Below are positions 7,853-18,253 of a stretch of DNA of 64,000 nt, piece by piece (within the stretch, counting starts at the first letter, position 1; every line of letters starts with the position of its first letter). Both the position numbers and the translations under genes were made by a program. The DNA is from Salinibacterium sp. ZJ450 (lineage in GTDB: Bacteria > Actinomycetota > Actinomycetes > Actinomycetales > Microbacteriaceae). The stretch spans positions 1,426,001 to 1,490,000 of the forward strand of contig NZ_CP061771.1 in the NCBI RefSeq assembly GCF_011751885.2, given 5' to 3'. Below the pieces are notes generated by a model. It had not been told where the DNA came from. It saw only the letters and a program-made list of their open reading frames with translations, and did no database searches.

Positions 7853-8343
7853 GACCCGTCCGCCCGGCCCGACGCCGTGAGAGTCGTCGCGTCGGAATCG
7901 AGGGCCGCCCACGAGGCCCGCACCCGGAACACCGCGAGGGCTGACGTCGGCATGGACACGTCGTCCCCGGCGAGCAAGGAGGCGAGCTCCTCCATCGCCG
8001 GGTTGTGGCCGACCAGGACGATGGTGTGCACGTCGTCGGGCAGCTCACGCACCACCCCGAGCAGCTGTTTGGCGGATGCCGCGTACACGCGCTCGTCGAA
8101 CCTGACCGACGGCGGGGTGTCGAACTCTGCCGAGGCGAGCTCCCAGGTGTCGCGAGCCCTGGTGGCGGGGGAGACGATTGCCAGATCGATGCTGTCGACC
8201 TGTTCGGCCAGCCAGCGCCCGGCCTCCGGAGCCTCCCGCTGTCCGCGCTTGGCCAGCGGGCGCGCGACATCCGGTTCGTTGCCCGACCGGTCGGACTTGG
8301 CATGCCGCAACAAAATCAGAGTGCGCTCGGAATGTTTCGTCAT
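7840..8343 (-). CDS. SixA-like histidine phosphatase
   Basis: A 167-residue single-domain histidine phosphatase. The catalytic RHG-type motif appears as LLRHAKSD near the N-terminus, and the second active-site histidine is in VLVGHNPAMEEL. Length and RHAKS variant fit the SixA branch, whose best-known member removes phosphate from histidine phosphotransfer domains; many actinobacterial homologues act on unknown substrates. Soluble, no signal peptide. The gene is transcribed away from the large phosphotransferase-like gene at 8457, with about 110 bases between the two starts. Confidence 0.88.
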   Translation of the reverse strand: MTKHSERTLILLRHAKSDRSGNEPDVARPLAKRGQREAPEAGRWLAEQVDSIDLAIVSPATRARDTWELASAEFDTPPSVRFDERVYAASAKQLLGVVRELPDDVHTIVLVGHNPAMEELASLLAGDDVSMPTSALAVFRVRASWAALDSDATTLTASGRADGSALT

Positions 8344-8456
8344 CTTGCCAGTGTGCCCCCTGAAGCGCGCCAGCGCTCTGGTGTTTGCGGGGTGCGGTGG
8401 TCCCTATCGCTCGGGTGCGAGCCGGGTTAGGTTCAAAATGACGAGGGATGGGTGGC

Positions 8457-11150
8457 ATGTACATCACACGATTCGGCGAGTTGGGGCGAGCGGATGTCGC
8501 GCTGGCCGGTGGCAAGGGCGCCAACCTCGGTGAGCTGGTGGGCGCCGGGTTCGCGGTGCCCGACGGTTTCGTGCTGACCACCGACGCGTACGAGGCCTTC
8601 GTGTATGCCAACTCGTTGGAACCCGACATCCGCGCGTTGGCAGTCGTGGCGCCGACCGCCGAACCGCAGGCGTTCGCTGCGGCGTCCGCCGAAATCCGCG
8701 CCCTCTTCACCGCCGGTGTCATGCCAGAGGCGATCGCGGCCGAGCTCCGCCAGGCGTACGAGGAGCTGACCGGAGCGGATGTCGCGGTGGCGGTGCGCTC
8801 CTCGGCGACCGCCGAGGATTTGCCGACGGCAAGTTTCGCCGGCCAGCAAGACAGCTACCTCAACATTCGCGGCATCCGGGCGCTGACCGACGCGGTGGTC
8901 AACTGCTGGGCGTCGCTGTGGACCGCCCGCGCCATGGCCTACCGCGCACGGGAAGGCATCGCTCCCGACACCGTGTCGCTGGCCGTCGTGGTGCAGCAGA
9001 TGGTTGAGTCCGCGGCATCCGGAGTCATGTTCACGGCGAACCCGACCAGCGGACGTCGCGACCAGGTGGTCATCTCCGCTGCGTGGGGGCTGGGAGAGTC
9101 GGTGGTCAGCGGATCGGTCACCCCCGACGACCTGGTGATCGCCGCGGACACCGGCGCCGTGCTGTCGCGGCGGACCGCAGACAAACAGGTGATGACCGTG
9201 CTCGCCGACGAAGGCACCCGGGAGCAGCCGGTGCCGGACGCACGCCGCCGCGAACCCGTGCTCGACGACCGCGCTGCGGCCCGGCTGGCCCAGCTCGGCA
9301 CCCGCATTGCCGACCATTTCGGCGCCCCACAGGACATCGAATGGGCGCTGACGGATGCCGAGTTCCAGGTGGTCCAGGCCAGGCCGATCACCGCCCTGCC
9401 GGAGCCCGCGGCCGAGACGCCGACCACGTGGACGCCAGCGCGACGCGGCCTGTACTTTCGGGCGAGCATCGTGGAGCAGCTACCCGATCCGCTGTCGCCG
9501 CTGTTCGCTGACCTCATCGACAGCTCGGTGACCCGGTCGCTGGAATCGCTGCTGTCGAGGGTGTTCGCGAGCGGAGGCCCGCGTGGCGGAGACCTCGGGC
9601 TGCCGACCGTCAACGGGTACGCCTATTACTACTACCGGCCGGCGTTCTTCTGGGGGTTGCTGCTCAAATCGCCCGCCGCGCTCGGGGTGCTGTTCCGCGG
9701 CGGCGCGGAGATGGGGCTGGCCGGCTGGCAGCAGCAGGCGCACCCTCGTTACGTGCACGTGGTCGAGCAGTGGGCGGCAGAGCCGGTGCAGGCCATGCCC
9801 GCGCAGCGGTTGCTTGACGGGGTGCTCGCGCTGCTCGACGCCGGCACCTCGTACTACACGGCGGTGCAGTCGGTGATCCCGGTTGCGGCCACCAGCGAGG
9901 GACTGTTCCGGGCCTTCTACGAGCGGTTCGTGCGCCGCCCGGGCGACCCGCCCGCGTTGACCTTCCTGCTCGGCTACGAGAGTGAGCCGATCCGCGCCGA
10001 GGAATCGCTCTGGGACCTCGCCGCCTGGACCCGCGACGAGCCCGGCCTGGCCTCCGCCATCCTGGCGGCGCCGGAAGCCGACCTGGCCGAGGCGCTGGCA
10101 TCCGGGGCGGCGCCCGCCGGGGTGGACGCCGAGGCGTGGCAGCAGTGGCACACCCGGTTCCGCAGCCACCTCGACCGGTTCGGCCATGCGGTCTACAACC
10201 TGGACTTCGCCAGCCCGGTTCCCGCCGACAACCCGTCGACGCTGCTCGCCACCCTGCGGTTCTACCTCAGCGGGCAGGGAGTCGACCCGCATCAGCGTCA
10301 GGCGGCATCGGCAGCGCGTCGCGCCGCGCACACCCGGGTGATGCGCCGCAGGCTCGGCAGGGTGCGTCGCACGGCATTTGGCCGGCTGATGCGCTGGGCG
10401 CAGCGGGCGGCGCCGATGCGGGAGGACGCGTTGGCTGACATCGGGCTGGGCTGGCCGCTGATGCGTCGGATGCTGCTCGAGTTGGGCAGCCGGCTGGCTC
10501 GCTCCGGCGTGATCGGCGCGCCCGCCGACGTGTTCTGGCTGCGTCGCACCGAGCTGGTCAGCGCGATCGCGTTCGGGCTGGCGAATCCGAGCGGCGGGGG
10601 AGTGGCCGGGCCAGAAACGGATGTCGCAGCCTCACCGCCGGTATCGATCAGTGGGGCACCGAGACCGGTGCGCGCTGACGCCATCGAGAAGCGCAAGATG
10701 CTCTGGCGTGGCAGGCGCCGCGCCAACCCGCCGCAGCTGCTGCCGCAGAAGGGGCTGGTGTCGCGGCTGTCGGTGCGGTGGATGCCCGCGGGCTCCCAAG
10801 ACCAGCAGGGTGAGGTGATCAGCGGGGTGGGAGCGAGTGCCGGGCAGGTTAGCGCGCCGGCGCGGGTGCTGGCCGGGCCGGAGGAGTTCGGGCAGATGCA
10901 GCCGGGCGAGGTGCTGGTCGCCCGGATGACCACGCCCGCGTGGACGTCGCTGTTCGCGATGGCGTCGGCTGTGGTGACGGATGTCGGTGGCCCCCTCAGT
11001 CACAGCTCGATCGTCGCCCGGGAGTACGGCATCCCCGCCGTGCTCGGCACCGGCGTGGCAACCCAACGCCTCACCAGCGGTCAGGTCATCAGGGTCGATG
11101 GCGACGCCGGTACGGTTACCGTCGCTCGCGATGCGCGCCGAGCGCGGTGA
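8457..11150 (+). CDS. PEP-synthase-family / rifampicin phosphotransferase-like protein
   Basis: A large cytosolic phosphotransferase of 897 residues. The N-terminal ATP-grasp (PEP/pyruvate-binding) domain shows GGKGANLGEL, the AVRSSATAEDLPTASFAGQ block and EWALTDAEFQVVQARP. The C-terminal swivelling PEP-utiliser domain has GGPLSHSSIVAREYGIPAV with the phosphohistidine about 49 residues from the end (codon at 11001). Between them is a long low-similarity middle domain and no TIM-barrel PEP synthase domain, which is the architecture of rifampicin phosphotransferase (about 865 residues). ATG 8448 is also in frame; 8457 is preferred because GAGGGA lies eight bases upstream. The natural substrate could be a rifamycin or something else. 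Its stop overlaps the converging transporter remnant by 35 bases. Confidence 0.85.
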   Translation: MYITRFGELGRADVALAGGKGANLGELVGAGFAVPDGFVLTTDAYEAFVYANSLEPDIRALAVVAPTAEPQAFAAASAEIRALFTAGVMPEAIAAELRQAYEELTGADVAVAVRSSATAEDLPTASFAGQQDSYLNIRGIRALTDAVVNCWASLWTARAMAYRAREGIAPDTVSLAVVVQQMVESAASGVMFTANPTSGRRDQVVISAAWGLGESVVSGSVTPDDLVIAADTGAVLSRRTADKQVMTVLADEGTREQPVPDARRREPVLDDRAAARLAQLGTRIADHFGAPQDIEWALTDAEFQVVQARPITALPEPAAETPTTWTPARRGLYFRASIVEQLPDPLSPLFADLIDSSVTRSLESLLSRVFASGGPRGGDLGLPTVNGYAYYYYRPAFFWGLLLKSPAALGVLFRGGAEMGLAGWQQQAHPRYVHVVEQWAAEPVQAMPAQRLLDGVLALLDAGTSYYTAVQSVIPVAATSEGLFRAFYERFVRRPGDPPALTFLLGYESEPIRAEESLWDLAAWTRDEPGLASAILAAPEADLAEALASGAAPAGVDAEAWQQWHTRFRSHLDRFGHAVYNLDFASPVPADNPSTLLATLRFYLSGQGVDPHQRQAASAARRAAHTRVMRRRLGRVRRTAFGRLMRWAQRAAPMREDALADIGLGWPLMRRMLLELGSRLARSGVIGAPADVFWLRRTELVSAIAFGLANPSGGGVAGPETDVAASPPVSISGAPRPVRADAIEKRKMLWRGRRRANPPQLLPQKGLVSRLSVRWMPAGSQDQQGEVISGVGASAGQVSAPARVLAGPEEFGQMQPGEVLVARMTTPAWTSLFAMASAVVTDVGGPLSHSSIVAREYGIPAVLGTGVATQRLTSGQVIRVDGDAGTVTVARDARRAR

Positions 11151-12338
11151 CCACCGCGAGCGTCGAGCAGAGGGCCATGACCACTGCCATCGGTACCGCG
11201 GAGTGCTCGCCGGCGAGTGCGGTCAGCGGACTCACCAGGCCGCCGAACAGGAACTGCACCAGCCCGATCACGGCCGAGCCCGCGCCGGCTCGGCCCCGCG
11301 CACGACCTTGCGCCAACGCGATGGCGTTGCCGCTGATGAATCCCATGCATGACTGGAACAGGAAGAACTGCAGCAGGGTCGGCCATCCGGTGATCCCGGC
11401 CAGGATCAGGCCGAGCCCCACCAGGTTGATCAGGCAGGCCACCACGACCACCATCCGCAAAATGGCGCCGGGGTCGATCCGGTTCACCAACCGGGCATTC
11501 ACGAGCGCGCCGGTGATCATGCCGCCGGCGTTCACCGCGAAGATCACCGCATACCCCAGCGGTGCGATGCCGAGCACGTTCTGCACCACGAAGGACGATG
11601 CGGAGATGTAGGCGAACAGTGACCCGAATGCGAGTCCGTAGGTCAGCGCGTACGCCATGAACCCGGGGAGCGCATGACCGTCCACGAGGATGCGGCCATC
11701 GAGCGCACCCCGCCGCCGTGTCGCAGCTCGACCGGAAGCGTCTCGGGCAGCACGAACACCGAGCAGGCGAGCATCAACAGACCGAACCCCGTCAGCGCCC
11801 AGAAGACCACCTGCCAGGGCGCGACCGTGGCGATCACGCCGCCGAGCAGCGGCGCCACAACCGGCGCCAGCGAGCTGATGGTTGCCAGGATCGAGAACAG
11901 TTTCGCCGCGTCCCGGCCGGTTGCGATGTCGGAGACGACGGCACGCGCGATCACCACTCCCGCGGCGCCCGCCACGCCCTGGACGCCACGGATGGCGATC
12001 ACCACCTCGATACTCGGGGCGAAGACGATGGCCGCGGAGGTGATGAGGAAGAGCACGTTGCCGGCGATCATCAGCCGACGTCGGCCGAGCACATCCGAGA
12101 CCGGTCCGAGCAGGAACTGACCGAGCGCCATGCCCACCATGTATGTGGTCAGGGTCAGCTGCACCGCGGAGGCCGACGTCTCGAAATAGGAGACCAGCCG
12201 CGGCATCGAGGCGAGGTACATGTCGGTGGCCATCGGGCTCACACCGCTCAGGATGCCCAGCGCCACGATGAGCAGAATGCGGTTACTGCCACCGATCGGG
12301 CCGAGACGTGGACGACGAATGCTGTACTCCTGGATCAC
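11116..12338 (-). pseudogene. Bcr/CflA drug-resistance MFS exporter with a -1 frameshift
   Basis: Two minus-strand frames together encode one Bcr/CflA exporter. The first (12338 to 11643) gives helices 1-6 and ends out of phase after RHGGG...MRSPG; the second continues with FMAYALTYGLAFGSLFAYISASSF and helices 7-12. The break maps to the CCCGGGG run near 11662-11668, where one missing base would restore a normal 407-residue protein. Either a recent inactivating deletion or a sequencing error in a G/C run. The rest of both halves is intact and not otherwise degraded, which argues for a very recent event. Confidence 0.85.
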
Positions 12339-12469
12339 CGGTGACGAGAGGGCAGGCGAGACGCTGCGCTGCCTGATGGTGCCCCGCCGCGCATCTCAGA
12401 TTAGTGGGGCGTCGCATCACCTGCCATGCGACGCGACGCGTCGCCGAACGCCGCCGGATCGCTAGTTCA

Positions 12470-12508
12470 CAGGGCCTCTGAAATGCATTCCCAGGGCCCT
12501 CTGGAATG
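12470..12508. repeat. Two direct copies before the HNH gene
   Basis: CAGGGCCTCTGAAATG (12470-12485) and CAGGGCCCTCTGGAATG (12492-12508) are near-identical direct repeats, 27 bases before the HNH-protein start. They could be regulator sites. Confidence 0.45.
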
Positions 12509-12534
12509 TCGGTGGCGGGGTTCACCCTGTGGTC

Positions 12535-14055
12535 ATGGAAAGAACCAGTGACCAGCGGGGCGATCCGGACGCCGCCGACTGGGACGACTTGCCTCCGGAT
12601 CCGCAGTTGGCGGAGGACTGGGAAGCGATGTTGCCTCGCGATCCGTTGTCGGCGGAGGACTACGACACCATCATCCAGGCGCTGCTCGCAGAGATGCAGT
12701 ACCTGGACCCGATCGATGAAACGCAGCCGCCCGATCTGTTCGATGAGGTCATCCCGGTCGACCCGTTCGCGGCATGGCTGTCGGTCGACCCGCGCGCGGA
12801 ACGGCGACCGGTAGACCCGAGCCCTGAGCGGCTACCTGCCGATCCGTTCGAGGAGCAACCTGTCGATCCGATCGCGGCGGGCATCCAGCACGTGGCCCGA
12901 CTGGAACAGGACCGCGCCGCGCTGGAGGCCGAACAGGCGCGGGCGCTGGCGAACCTGGTCCAGTTGGCCATCACCGAGGCCGGGCCCCGCCCGGACCTGG
13001 CCATCGTCTACCGGTCGCTGACCGCCGAACTGGCAATGGCCGCGCACCTGTCCGACCGCACCTTCCAAACCCGGATCAACACCGCCGAAACCCTGGTCAA
13101 CAAGTTCCCGGCAACGGTGACCGCGCTGGAAACCGGCAGCATCGGCATCGGTCATGCCCGCGTGATCGTCGAAAGCGGCGAAGTGATCGGCGACCCGGAA
13201 CTGCGGGCCCGCTACGAACACGCGGTACTGGAACGGGCCGGGAACATCACCCCGGGACGGCTGCGGAAACTGACGCAGGTCGCCGCCGCAAAGCTCGGCG
13301 AGGTCACCTTCGAGGACCGGCACACCAAGGCGGTCGCCGACCGGTCGGTGCGGATCGGAGAGATCGGCGACGGAATGTCCGAGGTGATCCACACCATCGC
13401 CACCGTGCACGCGGTCGCGATCCGGGACCGGCTCACCCAACAGGGCAAGGCCATCAAGAAGGCAAACCCCGACGACCCGCGCAGCCTGGACCAGGTACGG
13501 GCGGATCTGGCGACCGAACTGTTCCTGACCGGGCAGCCCTCCGGTTGCCCGGACGCTCCACACCAGGCCGGGGTCGGCATCCGCGCCGAGGTGTCCATCC
13601 TGATCCCGGTGCTCACCCTGCTCGGCAAGAGCGACGAACCGGCCACCATCGCCGGGTCCGGCCCGATCGGCCTGCAGGAGGCGATCCGGTTGGCCGCCGA
13701 CGCCCCCACCCTGGTCCGGGTGCTCACTCACCCGGTCAGCGACCAGGTCCTCGCCGTCGACACCTACCGGCCCTCCAAACAGCTGGCCCGGTTCCTGCGC
13801 GCTAGGGACGGCCGCTGTCGCTGCCCGATCTGCAACCGCAGCGCCGCCCGCGCGGAGATCGACCACACCCTCGACTGGCAATACCACGGCAAAACCAAAG
13901 CCGACAACCTATCCAGTCTGTGTCCGCCCTGCCACACCCTGAAACACCTACCCGGCTGGACCGTGAAACAAACCAGCCCCGGCGTGCTGGAATGGACCAG
14001 CCCACACGGCATCGTCGCCACCGACTACCCCGACACCCCCGTCAGATTCGAGTAA
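12535..14055 (+). CDS. DUF222 / HNH endonuclease-domain protein (13E12 family)
   Basis: A 506-residue protein of the actinobacterial 13E12 family. The first 110 residues are acidic with repeated VDPxxE segments. A helical DUF222 region follows, and the C-terminus is an HNH nuclease domain: CRCPIC at 428-433, EIDH at 441-444 and CPPCH at 463-467, consistent with a zinc-stabilised beta-beta-alpha-metal site. These genes occur in many copies in actinobacterial genomes and their biological role is unclear. The ATG at 12535 is preferred over the GTG six bases earlier. The stop codon forms the first bases of a 25-bp tandem repeat. Confidence 0.9.
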   Translation: MERTSDQRGDPDAADWDDLPPDPQLAEDWEAMLPRDPLSAEDYDTIIQALLAEMQYLDPIDETQPPDLFDEVIPVDPFAAWLSVDPRAERRPVDPSPERLPADPFEEQPVDPIAAGIQHVARLEQDRAALEAEQARALANLVQLAITEAGPRPDLAIVYRSLTAELAMAAHLSDRTFQTRINTAETLVNKFPATVTALETGSIGIGHARVIVESGEVIGDPELRARYEHAVLERAGNITPGRLRKLTQVAAAKLGEVTFEDRHTKAVADRSVRIGEIGDGMSEVIHTIATVHAVAIRDRLTQQGKAIKKANPDDPRSLDQVRADLATELFLTGQPSGCPDAPHQAGVGIRAEVSILIPVLTLLGKSDEPATIAGSGPIGLQEAIRLAADAPTLVRVLTHPVSDQVLAVDTYRPSKQLARFLRARDGRCRCPICNRSAARAEIDHTLDWQYHGKTKADNLSSLCPPCHTLKHLPGWTVKQTSPGVLEWTSPHGIVATDYPDTPVRFE

Positions 14056-14170
14056 GGGTCACAAGTACGTATTCCCGTAACGGTCACAGGTACGTGTTCA
14101 AGTAGCGGTCATAAGTACGTGTTCCGGTAACGGTCACAACACGTGTTCCACTAATGGTCACAAACACGTG
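14053..14170. repeat. 25-bp tandem repeat array, five units
   Basis: Units begin at 14053, 14078, 14103, 14128 and 14152 and follow TARSGGTCAYARGTACGTGT plus about five variable bases. The first TAA is the stop codon of the HNH gene. The fifth unit is shortened. Spacing is constant, with no unique spacers, so this is a minisatellite-like array and not CRISPR. Confidence 0.85.
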
Positions 14171-14208
14171 CAGGGACGCAAACTCCAAGCTCGTCTGCGT
14201 CCCTACAC
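14168..14208. terminator. Bidirectional terminator between HNH gene and deaD
   Basis: AGGGACGCA (14172-14180) pairs with TGCGTCCCT (14196-14204); beyond one mismatch, GTG pairs with CAC to make a 13-position stem with one mismatch and a 15-nt loop. It lies between converging genes, 10 bases after the deaD stop. Confidence 0.7.
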
Positions 14209-14218
14209 GGTCAGTCAG

Positions 14219-16021
<1,803 letters not shown>

Positions 16022-16042
16022 CCTCTAACGGTAGCCTGTCGC

Positions 16043-17629
16043 TCACTCGTCGATGTCCCGTCTGGACAGTCGGACTTCCTCGATATCGAGTTTGCTCTGC
16101 ACCTGGCGGAGAACGGTGTCGTCGATGCGGCGTTCGTCACGGAGCCTGACGATGGTCGCCCTCTTGCGCCCGAGGAGAGCGAGACGCAACGCGGTGTACT
16201 GCTCGTCCTGCCGCAGGGCTTGCTCATCGTCGACATCGTCGCCGCGGGCCTGCAGAACCCGCAGGTGTTCCTCATACTCCTGACGCAGCCGGTCGACGAC
16301 CTCGGAGTCGATGCCGAGACCCGACGCAACCTCTGGGATGGCTGCCAGGGCTTCCTCGGTGGCCCTGCGCTCAGCGAACTCGCGTTCCTCATCCACCGAG
16401 GTATCGCGCGGCAGCCGCGCCCATGTCACGACTCTCCGCAGCAGCAATCCCTGCACGACCAAGGTGACCACTATGACACCGGAGACGATGAAAATGATCA
16501 GGTTGCGCTGGGGGAACGGTAGGCCCTGCTCGTCAACCGCGGGGATCGCCAGGGCGGCGGCCAGCGACACCGCACCGCGAAAGCCTGCCAGCCCGCTGAC
16601 CACACGGGAACGGTTGCTGACCCGGCGCAGCCGCTGCTGCGGGCGACGGTCGATCAGCCGGATCAGGTAGGTCGTGCCGAACAGGAAAGCGAAACGCACC
16701 GCAACCACCACCGCGGTCACCAGACCCACGGCGATCAGCGCGTCGATCAGGTCACCGGCGGTCACACCGCGCACCGCGGACTGCAGTTCCAACCCGACCA
16801 GAACGAACAGGGAGCCGTTCAGCAGGAATGTGGACAACGACCAGAACGCCTGCGACTGCTGCCGAGTGTCGGCGCGCACCAGCCGCGGCCCCGCCTGGCT
16901 CAGGATGAGGCCGCACACGACCACCGCCAGGACGCCGGATGCGTGCACGAGTTCCGCGAGCAGAAACGCGCTGAACGGCGTCAGCACGGACACGACATTC
17001 TCCAGCATCCGGTCATCCAGCCGCCGGCGCACCTGGATCGCGAGCCATGCGGTCACGATGCCGGCGAGCACGCCGCCGACGTACGCGAGAGCCAACAGGC
17101 CGGATACGGTCAACGCGGTGAGCTCGACGTCGCCCATCGTGACCCCCACGGCGACGCCGTAGATCACGAGGGCGGTGCCGTCGTTGATGAGGCTTTCGGC
17201 TCTGAGCACCGTGGTCGGTCGGCGGGTGAGCGACCGGGCGAACACGCCCACAGCGGTCGCGTCGGTGGGCGCCACGGCTGCGCCGAGCACCCACGCCGGT
17301 CCCCACGGCATGCCCAGCGCGTGAGCGGTGGCCGCCACCGCCCCCGCGGTGGCGACCACCAGCCCGGTGCTCATCAGGATGATGCCTCGGAGGTTCGCCC
17401 GGATCTCGCGAAGCGACGTCGTCAGGCTCTCCCAGTAGAGCAGCGCCGGGAGGAATAACAGCAGCACCACTTCACCGGGCAGGTGGATGTCGCGCAGGGC
17501 TGGGATGAACCCGAGCAGCACGCCACTCGCCAGCAGAAGCAGCGGAGGGGCGATCCGAAGTCGCCGCCCCAGCACGCTGCTGACCAGCACCGCCACGCCC
17601 AGCAGTACGACAAGTTCGAGGCCGACCAT
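16043..17629 (-). CDS. CPA1-family Na+/H+ antiporter
   Basis: A 528-residue membrane antiporter with about 12 transmembrane helices, exchanging Na+ (or K+) for protons. The family core is visible as VLGAAVAPTDATAVGVFARSL and RAESLINDGTALVIYGVA, the latter holding the ion-binding Asn-Asp of CPA1 proteins. The last 120 residues are a charged, helical cytosolic tail, as in NhaP/YjcE-type members. The gene precedes deaD on the same strand and follows a DUF2255 gene. Confidence 0.92.
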   Translation of the reverse strand: MVGLELVVLLGVAVLVSSVLGRRLRIAPPLLLLASGVLLGFIPALRDIHLPGEVVLLLFLPALLYWESLTTSLREIRANLRGIILMSTGLVVATAGAVAATAHALGMPWGPAWVLGAAVAPTDATAVGVFARSLTRRPTTVLRAESLINDGTALVIYGVAVGVTMGDVELTALTVSGLLALAYVGGVLAGIVTAWLAIQVRRRLDDRMLENVVSVLTPFSAFLLAELVHASGVLAVVVCGLILSQAGPRLVRADTRQQSQAFWSLSTFLLNGSLFVLVGLELQSAVRGVTAGDLIDALIAVGLVTAVVVAVRFAFLFGTTYLIRLIDRRPQQRLRRVSNRSRVVSGLAGFRGAVSLAAALAIPAVDEQGLPFPQRNLIIFIVSGVIVVTLVVQGLLLRRVVTWARLPRDTSVDEEREFAERRATEEALAAIPEVASGLGIDSEVVDRLRQEYEEHLRVLQARGDDVDDEQALRQDEQYTALRLALLGRKRATIVRLRDERRIDDTVLRQVQSKLDIEEVRLSRRDIDE

Positions 17630-17657
17630 CCGTCATCCCCTGCCCGGATGGGGTCCG

Positions 17658-18044
17658 TTAGCCCGCCGGGGCTCTGGGCAGCAGGCGGATGGTGAGCGGC
17701 GCGATCCGATCGCCGACCATGGATCCCACGGTCGACGCACCATAACGGTCGTACTTGGCGTGGTAGGCAGCGTCGATGGCCGGGTGGACCCCGCCAGCCG
17801 CGTCCGCGAAGCTCACGTCACGCTCGACGCCGCCGGCACGGATGCGGCCGGCTCCGCTGGCTCTCGCGCGCACGTACCAGGGATTGTCCGGGCCGTACGC
17901 GGAACGCACATAGAGGTCGTCGCCCGCGCGCACCACCCACATGGTGACGTACGGGCGCAGCGAGCCATCGGGGCGGAGCGAGGCAAGCTTCAGCTCTTCT
18001 GCACGGCCGATCCGGTCGAGCTCATCGGTGGTCCATTCGCTCAC
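17658..18044 (-). CDS. DUF2255 family protein
   Basis: A 128-residue soluble protein that matches DUF2255: W-x-DELDRIGRAEELKLAS near the start, PYVTMWVVRAGDDLYVRSAYG in the centre and AYHAKYDRYG near the end. The fold resembles the split-barrel flavin or deazaflavin reductases used in small-molecule metabolism, but no activity is proven for this family. I chose GTG at 18044 because AAGGAG precedes it by seven bases; the upstream ATG lacks such a site. It starts 28 bases upstream of the antiporter gene's start region and may share its transcript. Confidence 0.8.
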   Translation of the reverse strand: MSEWTTDELDRIGRAEELKLASLRPDGSLRPYVTMWVVRAGDDLYVRSAYGPDNPWYVRARASGAGRIRAGGVERDVSFADAAGGVHPAIDAAYHAKYDRYGASTVGSMVGDRIAPLTIRLLPRAPAG

Positions 18045-18140
18045 GGTTGCTCCTTCCCGTATTTCCATGGTGCGCTCGCGTCGGTGTCAGAGGGAAGAGG
18101 GCGACAACAGACGGCAACCGCTTTCGATGCGACCGCGGCT

Positions 18141-18155
18141 CCCCCAAACTGGGGG
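18141..18155. promoter_or_regulatory. Palindrome CCCCCA-N3-TGGGGG before the GH3 gene
   Basis: A perfect 6-bp dyad with 3-base spacer, 98 bases upstream of the GH3 start. The same architecture recurs at 57523-57537 near the sugar-transferase/alkA divide. It looks like an operator for an unidentified regulator. Confidence 0.5.
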
Positions 18156-18253
18156 GCAACCGGGGTGGCCCGGGTATCGGCGACCGCAATCGGTCGTCGG
18201 TGCAGTGGGGAGGCGCCACGGCGCCTCCGATATGCGTTCAAGGGAGAACTGTC

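Noticed and set aside
14053-14170. Possible CRISPR array
   Set aside because: Unit spacing equals repeat length, with no unique spacers and no cas genes nearby.
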